A stretch of DNA of 64,000 bases from Vaginisenegalia massiliensis (GTDB taxonomy: Bacteria > Bacillota > Bacilli > Lactobacillales > Aerococcaceae), in assembly GCF_900604935.1 (NCBI RefSeq), contig NZ_UWPC01000004.1, positions 1 through 64,000 of the forward strand, read 5' to 3'. The notes beneath the pieces were generated by a model, which was given only the letters and a program-made list of their open reading frames with translations, made no database searches and had not been told where the DNA came from. Shown one piece after another: positions 17,601 to 25,199 of this stretch (its first letter is position 1; the number at the start of each line of letters is the position of its first letter). The position numbers and the translations under genes are program-made.

Positions 17601-20358
17601 TTTGAATTGGCAACAAATAAAATTAGAAATATTAAATGCTAAACAGTCATTTATTCTTACCCGAGGAAAAAATATTAAACGAGCACTCTTACCTATATAT
17701 TCAATTGCTAAAAAAGATGTAATGCTTGATGATGATTTAGCTATATTATATTTAGAAAAAATTGGAAAATATCAAGATTTAAAATTGGAATGCGATCAAC
17801 AACTCAAGTACTTCAGTGAAAATTTAGGGTATTCTTTTAATCAAGATTTTAATAGTAAGGATAGCGTTTCAAATGTAATTTGTTTACTTGAGCACTTGAA
17901 AAATAATCATTTATATAATTCTGATGTTTTTCAAGACATATTAGTAGTTCAGTCAAAACGTCAAGAAAGAAAACTTTCAGATTTTAAGAAAAATCTTGTC
18001 GAGATTCAAGAATTAATAACTGAGTTTTTAACTTTAACTGGTTATAGTGACTTGATAAACGATCAGGATGCGAAATCATTACTTGAAAAAATTATGCTTT
18101 GGCAATTAAATTTGGATTATTGGAAAGAATGGTCTCAATTCTATAAGAATATATTGGATCTGGATGCATTGGGCTTAACTGAAATGGGCGAATATATTAA
18201 CCTTTCTCAAAATCAATCTAGTCAATTTAATATTTATGAAGTATTTCTTGCAAGTATTATTCCTACTTTGATTAATTTATATGTAGGACAATCTAAGTTG
18301 ATCTCCAATTTTAGTGGCCAAAATTACGATGTAATAGCTTCAGAATTTAACGAACTTACAAATAATTATGTGTCTTTAGCGAAGAATCAAATAGTTATGA
18401 ATTTAAGTAGTAACATTCCAGATACAAAAACATGTTCCGACGAGGAAGCTAAACAAATAGCTCAATTAAAAAAAGCAATACAAAGTAAAGGACGTGGCCT
18501 TTCAATTCGTAAGATTTTCCATGAAAACAGTCAAATTATTAGGCGTCTGACCCCTTGTTTTCTTATGAGTCCATTGTCTGTGGCGCAATATATCGATATG
18601 GATTTTCCTAAATTTGATTTAGTTATTTTTGATGAAGCTTCTCAAATTAAGACTTCTACTGCGATTGGAGCTATGTCACGGGCAAAAAATTGTATAATTG
18701 TTGGTGATCCTCAACAAATGCCCCCAACTAATTTTTTTGGAACATCAAAAATTGATGAAGATAATTTGTTAATTGAAGATTTAGAGAGTTTATTAGAGGA
18801 TTGTCTTTCAGTTAATATGCCTCAGAGATATTTAACACATCATTATCGCTCTCAAAGTGAAAGTTTAATCTCCTTTAGTAATAAAATGTACTACGATAAT
18901 AAAATGCTTACTTTTCCTTCACCGCATGATCGTACGTCAAAGGTTTCCTTTATTAAAGTTGAAGGAGTATATGATCGTGGAAATACGAGAACAAATAAAC
19001 CAGAAGCCCTCGCTATTATTTCTGAAATTAAGAATCATATTTTATCAGAAAATTCTGATTCAATTGGTGTGATTACATTTAATGTATCACAACAAAATTT
19101 AATTGATGATTTGCTTCAAAAAGAGTTAAGTAATGATCCAGTTTTTGCTGATAGCTTTACTAATATGTCAGAACCAATATTTATAAAAAACCTCGAAAAT
19201 GTTCAAGGGGATGAAAGAGATAAAATATTATTTTCGATTGGATTTGGCCCTGATGAAACCGGGAAATTTTATCAAAACTTTGGTCCGTTAGGTCGTCCTG
19301 GAGGATGGCGACGTCTTAATGTAGCTGTATCTCGGGCACGAAAAGAAATGAAAGTTTTTTCAACGATTACTGCGGACGATATAAATTTAACTGCTCGAAG
19401 TCAGGAAGGTGTAAAAGGCCTTAAGGAATTTTTATTGTATGCACAATCAGGAACTCTGGAAAACAGAAACATTAAAGATAATTTATCACAAAAAGGTATG
19501 ATAGAAAGTATAGCTAATTATATTCAACAAAAAGGATTATCAGTAGATATTAATGTAGGAAATTCAGAATTTAAAGTTCAAATCGCAATTGTCAACCCAA
19601 TCAAGCCAAAAGAATATTGTGCGGCAATTCAAATAGATAACCAACAATTTGCAAAAATAAAAACTACTGACGATCGTGTGAGATTAATACCTAAAATATT
19701 AAAAAATAAAGGTTGGGAGATTTTATATATATGGTCAATTGATTGGTTTGAAAATAAGAACTTCGAATTGAGTAGAATAGATAAATTTTTATCTCCCTTT
19801 TTAAATAATAATAATTTAGAAAGTGTATATAATCAAACGGTTCAAAACATTGGGAATTCAAATTTAGTTGAGGGCGAGAACAATAGTAGTGAGTTAGAAA
19901 AAATACGTATTGATTCAAATATTTTTGACAGTGAAGAGTTAGAAAAAGATACCATATGCAACAACCATTCCGTTGAGAATTGCAAAAATTCATTCGAAAC
20001 TGTCATTGAATCGTACAGTATTCTTAAGCCTGAGCAAATATTTCCAAATCATCTATTTAAGAATCAGCCTAAGATTGATATTGAGATTGCTCAGAAGATT
20101 ATTTCACTAGAAGCTCCTATCCATATAGATGTGCTAAAAAGAAGAATACTTTCTCACTACGATAAGGTCAAATTAACTAAAGTTTCTAATGAATATTTGG
20201 AGATGATTCTTACAAAAACAAAATCAAAAAAGAGAATAGAAGATGGAGAATTGTTTTATTGGGGCCAAATAGATTATCGTAATTATCATCAATTCAGGAT
20301 ACAAAATAAGCCAGATATTTCTTTGATTAGTAGTATAGAATTAAAAAATGGCTTCTAA
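14656..20358 (+). CDS. Giant transglutaminase-like/DUF4011/SF1 helicase protein, C-terminally truncated
   Basis: A 1900-residue protein starting at ATG 14656 behind GAGGAGAAG. After an N-terminal beta domain (1-110), residues 120-340 form a transglutaminase-like fold with C230 (GNCIEMAVL), H256 (KGHAFVGVW) and E294 (VIEATY). DUF4011 starts near 385 with MRNLLDLSKRNNLISF. The SF1 helicase core has Walker A GPPGTGKS at 700-707, a long coiled-coil insert (about 850-1240), Walker B DEAS at 1326-1329, DPQQMPP, HYRSQSESL and VSRARKE. Residues about 1620-1730 look like the Vsr/MTES_1575 nuclease fold, with Q1642 and Q1659 where Asp and Glu are expected. A DUF3320 segment from about 1810 ends early at an in-frame TAA. 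DUF4011 helicases recur in defence islands; that role is inferred here. Confidence 0.85.
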   Translation: MTLTEKLLTTDFNNQFEIDVNWIGILNYSLIQAKLPFINEIIIRNNSDMDIQETELSLDFEFEHIESQKINIPKISEGKEYRLDPKLIFRAKKVFELTETIMDCLRITWTDSEGTQLAQKSLQFDVLPMNQWTGSKIFPESLASFVQPNTPQIINLQKRASQLLKKRTGSSAFTGYLTDNKTEILNQLAAIYGAIYEQNIAYSVNLPDFSSVGQRIRTPQEILQYKMGNCIEMAVLYASVAESCGFHPFVILTKGHAFVGVWLKEALFDENIITDYTELSKRLSSGINDLEVIEATYMNEGQKKLFDQAIRSARGTLENIEEFELVIDIKRAHFMGIRPMPIFVEQDGETKLIDYGLAEDAINQAANIRSIEEYFLDTSKKEAVDKRKIWMRNLLDLSKRNNLISFRPGPKAIQLFNSDIGQLEDALSNGQSFLIKEAFNDWEISKKKINFVDVESNKEVISQLSLAEFKGKKLRTFLSKPELDKTLKTIYRETRISIEENGSSSLFLAAGFLRWIDPKDELDQNGNPVSRLAPLILLPVDLIRKNNQSYTLQLRDEDAQMNITLLEMLRQNFNLNISGLNPLPEDEAGVDIQLVFNSIRKAIMELKEWDVLEIAVLGNFSFSQFVMWDDLNKRFDRLIENKVIQSLVDGRYYESNNQFQSENLEDTECLRKIITPTDTDASQLLAIAESAKESSFVLHGPPGTGKSQTITNIIANALYNGKTVLFVAEKMAALSVVAERLNQIGIGDFTLEVHSNKTKKQTVLDKFGQCFDLKIFEDDNEFQRKFDQISEKRQLLHDMVFEIHKPQKIGKSIFQLIQWNESLTNISDVLSFSEETVANFDQNQWELVLQSVKRLSVANKGLSKPVHLHPLRHFHLANYELQSKEKLRNVLQQLKELLENNTNEKSGFKFEWLKQSNRLNQLINLVELYEKHNIQFDVDTSNWLKLPDVDLLKNLKDLNKKQSELLQLKEDLEKVFISKIDTLNWQQIKLEILNAKQSFILTRGKNIKRALLPIYSIAKKDVMLDDDLAILYLEKIGKYQDLKLECDQQLKYFSENLGYSFNQDFNSKDSVSNVICLLEHLKNNHLYNSDVFQDILVVQSKRQERKLSDFKKNLVEIQELITEFLTLTGYSDLINDQDAKSLLEKIMLWQLNLDYWKEWSQFYKNILDLDALGLTEMGEYINLSQNQSSQFNIYEVFLASIIPTLINLYVGQSKLISNFSGQNYDVIASEFNELTNNYVSLAKNQIVMNLSSNIPDTKTCSDEEAKQIAQLKKAIQSKGRGLSIRKIFHENSQIIRRLTPCFLMSPLSVAQYIDMDFPKFDLVIFDEASQIKTSTAIGAMSRAKNCIIVGDPQQMPPTNFFGTSKIDEDNLLIEDLESLLEDCLSVNMPQRYLTHHYRSQSESLISFSNKMYYDNKMLTFPSPHDRTSKVSFIKVEGVYDRGNTRTNKPEALAIISEIKNHILSENSDSIGVITFNVSQQNLIDDLLQKELSNDPVFADSFTNMSEPIFIKNLENVQGDERDKILFSIGFGPDETGKFYQNFGPLGRPGGWRRLNVAVSRARKEMKVFSTITADDINLTARSQEGVKGLKEFLLYAQSGTLENRNIKDNLSQKGMIESIANYIQQKGLSVDINVGNSEFKVQIAIVNPIKPKEYCAAIQIDNQQFAKIKTTDDRVRLIPKILKNKGWEILYIWSIDWFENKNFELSRIDKFLSPFLNNNNLESVYNQTVQNIGNSNLVEGENNSSELEKIRIDSNIFDSEELEKDTICNNHSVENCKNSFETVIESYSILKPEQIFPNHLFKNQPKIDIEIAQKIISLEAPIHIDVLKRRILSHYDKVKLTKVSNEYLEMILTKTKSKKRIEDGELFYWGQIDYRNYHQFRIQNKPDISLISSIELKNGF

Positions 20359-20535
20359 ACAATTATTGTTAATTCTAGGGAAATATCAAAAATAGAATTG
20401 GGAAAATCAATGTCAAATATGTTAGGCTTTTCTAGAACGACAGAACAAATGATGAATCATTATGAGAAAGCATTAAATACTTTAGTTAGACAAAAAATCA
20501 TCGAAATTAAGAATGAAATTATCTACATTAAATAA
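20359..20535 (+). pseudogene. Severed C-terminus of the giant helicase (DUF3320 end)
   Basis: Beyond the TAA at 20356-20358 the same frame stays open for 58 codons to TAA at 20533. It encodes ISKIELGKSMSNMLGFSRTT, a helix with HYEKALNTLVRQKIIEI and the end IIYIK. This matches the expected last part of DUF3320: a helix ending in LGFxRTT, a second helix, then a short strand. The frame has no ribosome site of its own. A single base change to TAA explains the break. Confidence 0.65.
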
Positions 20536-20575
20536 TAATTTTGCTATTTTTGAACAAAATTATTGGAGGGTCACT

Positions 20576-21346
20576 ATGAATAAGGTCACGATAAGAAAAT
20601 GGCAGTTTGGCAAATTAATGATTACCGGTGTTTTTGCCCTAGTATTCTTAGCGATAGGCTTATTATTGGGCTTCTTTTACTTGCAAAATAATGATGATGC
20701 CTTGCTTTTTGGCGCTGTTGTAATGTTTGCCGTAGGTCTTCCAGCGACCGTAGCTATGATTCGTATGGTCCGTGAACAAAAGGTCATTGGGAATGAATTC
20801 TATTCACTTGACCAAGGCCGAGGATCTCGCGAGCTCCTTGACCGGGCTCGCCAAATAGAAAGTCGTTTGAAAGGAACCCCTTTCTTTGTTGAAACTAATG
20901 AGGATGGAATCCGAATTTTGAGTGAATTGACTGAAAAGAATGAAGCCAGTTTGACTGCGGGCAGAACGGTCTATAAACCGGGAGTTATTTTGCTAAAAAC
21001 GGGTCAGCTCAATAAATATAAACAGTTATCCTTAGATGTAAAGGTGGAAAAAGACGGAGATACTTATCAACTAACGCCTTTTTTGATTGGCGGCAAGCAG
21101 ATGTCTATTTCTGTTCAAGGAGAAGTGAACCCCAAAGATGGCACAATGACTTGGGAGCATTTCGTTGCTAATAATGAAAATGATATTGATGCCTTGTTAA
21201 AAGAAATTGCCAAGCAAGATGGTTGGAAAACAGGCTTTAACGCTGAAGCCAATTTTGCTTTATTGATGGCGCTCTTAGGCGGTGGTGGTGCCTTATTAAC
21301 AATCATTGGTTTTATCATTCGAGCAATTCTTGGGTGGTTGAAATAA
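20576..21346 (+). CDS. Hypothetical membrane protein with extracytoplasmic-type domain
   Basis: I start at ATG 20576 because TTGGAGGG lies just upstream; earlier ATG 20513 belongs to the helicase tail. The 256-residue product has two N-terminal membrane helices (about 11-33 and 40-61), a large soluble domain (65-225) and a C-terminal helix near 232-252 rich in Leu/Gly. RVVKEDGDTY-like strands suggest a beta domain. No family is recognised. GC content and codons return to the housekeeping style here, which marks the right edge of the accessory block near 20.55 kb. Confidence 0.6.
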   Translation: MNKVTIRKWQFGKLMITGVFALVFLAIGLLLGFFYLQNNDDALLFGAVVMFAVGLPATVAMIRMVREQKVIGNEFYSLDQGRGSRELLDRARQIESRLKGTPFFVETNEDGIRILSELTEKNEASLTAGRTVYKPGVILLKTGQLNKYKQLSLDVKVEKDGDTYQLTPFLIGGKQMSISVQGEVNPKDGTMTWEHFVANNENDIDALLKEIAKQDGWKTGFNAEANFALLMALLGGGGALLTIIGFIIRAILGWLK

Positions 21347-21388
21347 TATTTTGAAGGATTTATGACTAAGGACGACATATGATATAAA

Positions 21389-21424
21389 AAAGAATGCCGA
21401 TTATTTTAGTCGGCATTCTTTTGT
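21389..21424 (+). terminator. Rho-independent terminator
   Basis: AAAGAATGCCGA (21389-21400) pairs perfectly with TCGGCATTCTTT (21410-21421), followed by a T-rich tail. It ends the membrane-protein gene. Confidence 0.85.
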
Positions 21425-21529
21425 TTGGGCTTGGTGTTTGACAGGTCTATACTAGTAACCTATTATCAAAGTGAATATAAGCTTTAAATACAGTTTCTTA
21501 GTTTTCTCCTAATGGATGGAGGTAAGTAA

Positions 21530-22045
21530 ATGAAAATTGCGATTTTAGGTTATAGTGGATCGGGGAAGTCGACTTTAGCACGTTGGTTGGCTGAGCAAGA
21601 TAATTTAGCCGTTTTGCATTTGGATCAAGTTCAATATTTACCTGATTGGCAAATTCGAGAAAAAGATGAGCAGCTAGACTTGGTTCGAACCTTTATGGAG
21701 AACCAAACAGACTGGGTTATTGATGGCAATTATTCAAATATTTATCTAGAGCAACGATTAAATGAAGCAGATTGGATTATATTAATGCAAGTTAATCGGT
21801 GGGCAGCCTTGCGGCGTGTCATTCAACGCTATCGTATTTACAAAGGAGTCACACGACCTGATTTAACCGATGGATGCAATGAAAAGCTAGATTGGGATTT
21901 TATCAAATGGATTATATGGCAGGGGCGAAGCCGGAAAAAACGTCGACATTTTTCTGATGTTCGTCGTAAATATCAAGAAAAGACAGTACTTATTAAGAAT
22001 CAAAGCCAACTAGATCAATTAATGCGCGAGTGGAATCAGATCTAA
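21530..22045 (+). CDS. P-loop NTPase, topology-modulation (FlaR-like) family
   Basis: A 171-residue adenylate-kinase-like protein with Walker A GYSGSGKST (7-15) at the very N-terminus. LHLDQVQYLPDWQ (33-45), a DWVIDGNYSN segment (about 65-74) and an Arg-rich lid region (VIQRYRIYKG, GRSRKKRRHF) follow the FlaR/DNA topology modulation protein family. These are small-molecule or nucleotide kinase-like enzymes with no proven substrate. It lies 13 bp before the metallophosphoesterase gene, so the two are probably cotranscribed. Ribosome site GGAGG at 21519. Confidence 0.75.
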   Translation: MKIAILGYSGSGKSTLARWLAEQDNLAVLHLDQVQYLPDWQIREKDEQLDLVRTFMENQTDWVIDGNYSNIYLEQRLNEADWIILMQVNRWAALRRVIQRYRIYKGVTRPDLTDGCNEKLDWDFIKWIIWQGRSRKKRRHFSDVRRKYQEKTVLIKNQSQLDQLMREWNQI

Positions 22046-22058
22046 AAGAGGTGACACC

Positions 22059-22877
22059 ATGCGAACAAAACAAAAATGGCTGGCCGGATTTTGCCTAGTA
22101 GGTTTGCTTATTACTGGATCAGTTTGGGGTAATACAGCCTTGCAAGTGACTCACTACCAGATAAAGCAAGAGAACTTACCTAGTTCCTTTAATCATTTTC
22201 GGATTGTACAATTGTCGGATTTGCACAATGCCGAGTTCGGTCAGGCGAACCGGGATTTAGTGACTCAAGTTCGTGAACAAAAGCCGGATATGATAGCTTT
22301 AACGGGGGATTTAATGGATGCCTATCATCCGGATATCGCTGTTATCAGACGTTTATTGCCTCAGTTAGTTAAAATAGCCCCATGCTATTATGTGACGGGG
22401 AATCATGAGGCAGCATTGCGAAGTCGATATACTGAGTTAGTGCAACTACTAAAAAGCCATGGTGTAAAGCTAGTGGCGAATCAGTCGCAAGTTATTTCGA
22501 AAGGTGATGAACAGATTCTAGTGACGGGGCGCCATGATCCGCGATTTAGTCAATCAATGCCGAAAGTTGAAAAACGCAAGGCGTCATTGATTATCCTATT
22601 AGCCCATCGTCCCGAGCGATTCGATGAATATGTTGCTGAAGAAGCTAATTTGGTCTTAAGTGGACATGCCCATGGCGGTCAAGTTCGGATTCCTTTCCTT
22701 GGCGGACTCATCGCACCTAATCAAGGTCTATTGCCGCAATATGATAGCGGACTTTTTCATAAGCAAGAAACCACGATGATTGTAAGCCGAGGGCTCGGTA
22801 ATAGCATAGTCCCACTTCGTGTCAATAATCGACCCGAAATTGTGGTCGTGGATTTATTAAACGCAAACATCGAATAA
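22059..22877 (+). CDS. Membrane-anchored metallophosphoesterase
   Basis: A 272-residue calcineurin-like phosphoesterase with an N-terminal membrane anchor or signal (8-28). The metal motifs are all present: LSDLHNA (52-58), LTGDLMDA (81-88), TGNHEA, and the C-terminal LSGHAHGGQVRIP. This is the YkuE/YaeI group, membrane-bound phosphodiesterase or lipid-related enzymes with outside-facing active sites. The start is ATG 22059 behind AAGAGGTGACA. It follows the FlaR-like gene by 13 bp. Substrate not determined from sequence. Confidence 0.85.
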   Translation: MRTKQKWLAGFCLVGLLITGSVWGNTALQVTHYQIKQENLPSSFNHFRIVQLSDLHNAEFGQANRDLVTQVREQKPDMIALTGDLMDAYHPDIAVIRRLLPQLVKIAPCYYVTGNHEAALRSRYTELVQLLKSHGVKLVANQSQVISKGDEQILVTGRHDPRFSQSMPKVEKRKASLIILLAHRPERFDEYVAEEANLVLSGHAHGGQVRIPFLGGLIAPNQGLLPQYDSGLFHKQETTMIVSRGLGNSIVPLRVNNRPEIVVVDLLNANIE

Positions 22878-22939
22878 TGGTCCATTTTTTCGCTAGATGC
22901 TAGTAGCTGAAAGACTATAGCAGAATTTTTCTAAATGTC

Positions 22940-22970
22940 TTGACCCTGACCTTTGGTCATAGTTTACACT
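22940..22970 (+). promoter_or_regulatory. MerR-type promoter and operator
   Basis: TTGACC (22940-22945) and TACACT (22965-22970) are separated by exactly 19 bp. Inside the spacer lies the palindrome TGACCTTTGGTCA (22947-22959). A long 19-bp spacer with a dyad inside it is the signature of promoters activated by MerR proteins through DNA untwisting. It lies 25 bp before the merR gene, so autoregulation is likely. Confidence 0.8.
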
Positions 22971-22994
22971 AAAGCTAATGAAAGGGGTGGCGAT

Positions 22995-23735
22995 ATGAAA
23001 ACCATTAAAGAAGTGAGTCAACTTGTAGGGATTAGTGTTCGTACGCTACAGTATTATGATCGCATCGGGTTATTGAAGCCAAAGGAACGCAGTCAGGCCG
23101 GGTATCGCTTGTATGATGAGGAAGATTTGCGGCTTTTGCAACAAATTTTGCTATTTAAAGCCTTGGAATTTCCATTAAAAGAAATCAAAGCGATTATGGC
23201 GAGTCCGTCTTATGATCAGCAAGTTGCTCTGCAACAGCAAATTGACTTATTAACTCTAAAGAAGGAACATCTAGAAAATCTAATTGTTTTTGCTCAAGGA
23301 TTAAAATTATTAGGAGTGAATTATATGGATTTGAAAGTGTTTGACACACAGAAAATAGATGAGTACGCTGAACGGGCCAAGGAATACTGGGGTAAGACGC
23401 CAGCCTATCAAGAATATCAAGAGCGGCAAAAAAGTCGCACCCGTCAAGAGGACGAATTTGCTGGTCAACAAATCATGGACGTTTTTGTCAAAATGGGGAA
23501 AATTAAATCAGATGATCCCAAAGGAGATCAGGCACAAGCACTGGTTAAAGAATTGCAGGACTTAATTACGGCGAATTTTTATACTTGTACCAATGACATT
23601 TTACTTGGCTTAGGCCAAATGTATGCCGGTGGCGGGGAGTTTACGACCAACATTGATCAAGCTGGCGGTCAAGGCACAGCTATTTTTGTCAAGGAAGCCA
23701 TCGAGTATTATTGCCAAGCTAAAGATGAGAACTAA
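22995..23735 (+). CDS. MerR family regulator with TipAS effector domain
   Basis: I start at ATG 22995, five bases after AAGGGGTGG, rather than at the upstream GTG. The 246-residue protein has the MerR winged helix (1-70: KEVSQLVGISVRTLQYYDRI, GYRLYDEEDLRLL), a dimerisation helix (80-108) and a C-terminal TipAS-like domain (120-245) with YQEYQER and FTTNIDQAGGQGTAIFVKEAI. TipAS domains bind thiopeptides and other hydrophobic drugs, and Mta/TipA-type regulators switch on transporters. No transporter is directly downstream. The next gene is a DNA glycosylase 23 bp away. Confidence 0.85.
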   Translation: MKTIKEVSQLVGISVRTLQYYDRIGLLKPKERSQAGYRLYDEEDLRLLQQILLFKALEFPLKEIKAIMASPSYDQQVALQQQIDLLTLKKEHLENLIVFAQGLKLLGVNYMDLKVFDTQKIDEYAERAKEYWGKTPAYQEYQERQKSRTRQEDEFAGQQIMDVFVKMGKIKSDDPKGDQAQALVKELQDLITANFYTCTNDILLGLGQMYAGGGEFTTNIDQAGGQGTAIFVKEAIEYYCQAKDEN

Positions 23736-23758
23736 CTAGTCGCTTGAAGGAGGTAACC

Positions 23759-24268
23759 ATGACTACAGAAAATACCCGTCATCAGACCATTATGCATCCG
23801 CTTCAACCTTTATTTAATGAGAAGTCTAAAATATTAATCCTCGGTTCTTTTCCATCAGTCAAGACCCGGGAATATGGTTTCTTTTATGGTCATCCGCAAA
23901 ATCGCTTCTGGCCTGTGATGGAGGAGCTATTTGATGAGACGCTATCAAAGGATATTGAGGGGAGACGTCAATTCTTATTGCGTCACCATCTGGCGGTATA
24001 TGACTCAATCTATCAGTGTGACATTATTGGCTCGAGTGATGCCAGTATTCAAAATGTTGTTCCATCAAACTTGGAGCCCATTGTGCAAGCAGCTGAGATT
24101 AGAGAAGTATTTTGTAATGGGGCTACCTCCTATAAATATTATCAAAAGTATCATGCTCAACACTTAGGGTTGCCAGGGCAAGTATTACCTTCGACTAGTC
24201 CAGCGAATGCACGATTTCGTTTAGCAGATTTAGTGGAACACTGGCAGAAAATCCTTGAATATCTTTAA
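23759..24268 (+). CDS. DNA glycosylase, hypoxanthine-DNA glycosylase-like (UDG superfamily)
   Basis: I use ATG 23759, five bases after GAAGGAGG. The 169-residue protein has GSFPSVKTRE (29-38) and YGHPQNRFW (43-51), the latter a hallmark of UDG family 6 (hypoxanthine-DNA glycosylase). Near the C-terminus LPSTSPANAR (about 148-157) matches the second conserved motif. Such enzymes remove hypoxanthine or deaminated bases from DNA. It sits directly after the MerR gene; the tight spacing suggests one mRNA, so the MerR promoter may drive it too. Confidence 0.8.
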   Translation: MTTENTRHQTIMHPLQPLFNEKSKILILGSFPSVKTREYGFFYGHPQNRFWPVMEELFDETLSKDIEGRRQFLLRHHLAVYDSIYQCDIIGSSDASIQNVVPSNLEPIVQAAEIREVFCNGATSYKYYQKYHAQHLGLPGQVLPSTSPANARFRLADLVEHWQKILEYL

Positions 24269-24283
24269 ACTCCGCTAAAAGCA

Positions 24284-24318
24284 AAGCTCCGTATCAGTCA
24301 CTAGATACGGAGTTTTTG
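24284..24318 (+). terminator. Rho-independent terminator
   Basis: CTCCGTATC (24287-24295) and GATACGGAG (24304-24312) pair, followed by a T run. It ends the MerR/glycosylase transcript. Confidence 0.85.
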
Positions 24319-24425
24319 CTTTGAAAATGGATATTTCCTTAACTAGTCTGTTAGGCTATACTTAACGGGTGCAGATAAGCTAGCAATTAGACTAGCCTTT
24401 AGAAATACATAAAGGATGATAGAAG

Positions 24426-25193
24426 ATGCAAAAAGATATACAAAACGAACGTTATTCTCGCCTACGCTTAATTTTAAAAGATCAAGGCTTAAGTCGACTT
24501 TTAGATTCAACAGTCATGGTTCTGGGCTTAGGTGGCGTCGGATCGGCGTGTGCTGAGGCTTTAGCGCGCGGCGGTGTGGGAAATCTTATCTTGATCGATA
24601 GGGATATCATTGAAGCTAGCAACATTAACCGCCAAGCCCTAGCTTTTACTTCGACGGTTGGTAAGGTTAAAACTGAGGTAATGGAACAAATGGTTGCCCA
24701 AATCAATCCGGATTGCCTAGTTTACACCCAACAAAGCTTCCTCAACAAAGATAATATCGATCAGATATTAGGCTCCTTTCCGCGACCTGATTATGTGATC
24801 GATTGTATTGATACCGTTTCGCCCAAATTAATGGTCGCCCAATGGTGTGGCCGTCACGGTATTCCTCTTTTATCTGCTATGGGAGCCGCAAATAAGTTGG
24901 ATCCTCAGTTTCTTCGCTTTGCCTATATTGAAGATACGGTGAATTGCCGCTTATCCAAAGTCATGCGACGAGAATGTAAGCAAAGGGGCATTCAGCAGCT
25001 AGAAGTTCTTTTCTCAACTGAGTTAACCCAACTAATTGAAAATCCAGAAAGTTCGGCAAAGGCGGATACACTTGGATCCATGAGCTATATGCCACCCATC
25101 ATGGGGCAAATGCTAGCAGGTAAAGTTATCCGCCGCTTAGCTAGTCTAGAAAACTATACGGTGACACCGCGTGTGATTGATTTAAAGGAGTAG
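24426..25193 (+). CDS. tcdA: tRNA threonylcarbamoyladenosine dehydratase
   Basis: A 255-residue ThiF/E1-like protein that ATP-dependently cyclises t6A37 of tRNA to ct6A. The nucleotide-binding loop GLGGVGS is at 34-40, followed by LILIDRDIIEASNINRQ, the conserved DCIDT segment (about 126-130) and a C-terminal region, DTLGSMSYMPPIMGQMLA, near 215-232. Length and order match TcdA/CsdL rather than the longer MoeB/ThiF types; C-rich zinc motifs of MoeB are absent. Start ATG 24426 has GGATGATAGA upstream. The TatD-like gene starts 6 bp after its stop. Confidence 0.9.
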   Translation: MQKDIQNERYSRLRLILKDQGLSRLLDSTVMVLGLGGVGSACAEALARGGVGNLILIDRDIIEASNINRQALAFTSTVGKVKTEVMEQMVAQINPDCLVYTQQSFLNKDNIDQILGSFPRPDYVIDCIDTVSPKLMVAQWCGRHGIPLLSAMGAANKLDPQFLRFAYIEDTVNCRLSKVMRRECKQRGIQQLEVLFSTELTQLIENPESSAKADTLGSMSYMPPIMGQMLAGKVIRRLASLENYTVTPRVIDLKE

Positions 25194-25199
25194 AGGTCG

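Noticed and set aside
19691-19993. A 100-codon minus-strand frame inside the giant helicase gene
   Set aside because: Composition is rich in Tyr, Phe and Cys as expected for the antisense of AT-rich coding DNA; no family features.
23359-24167. Two plus-strand frames of 68 and 78 codons inside the MerR and glycosylase genes
   Set aside because: They run out of frame within clear family genes and have no ribosome site.
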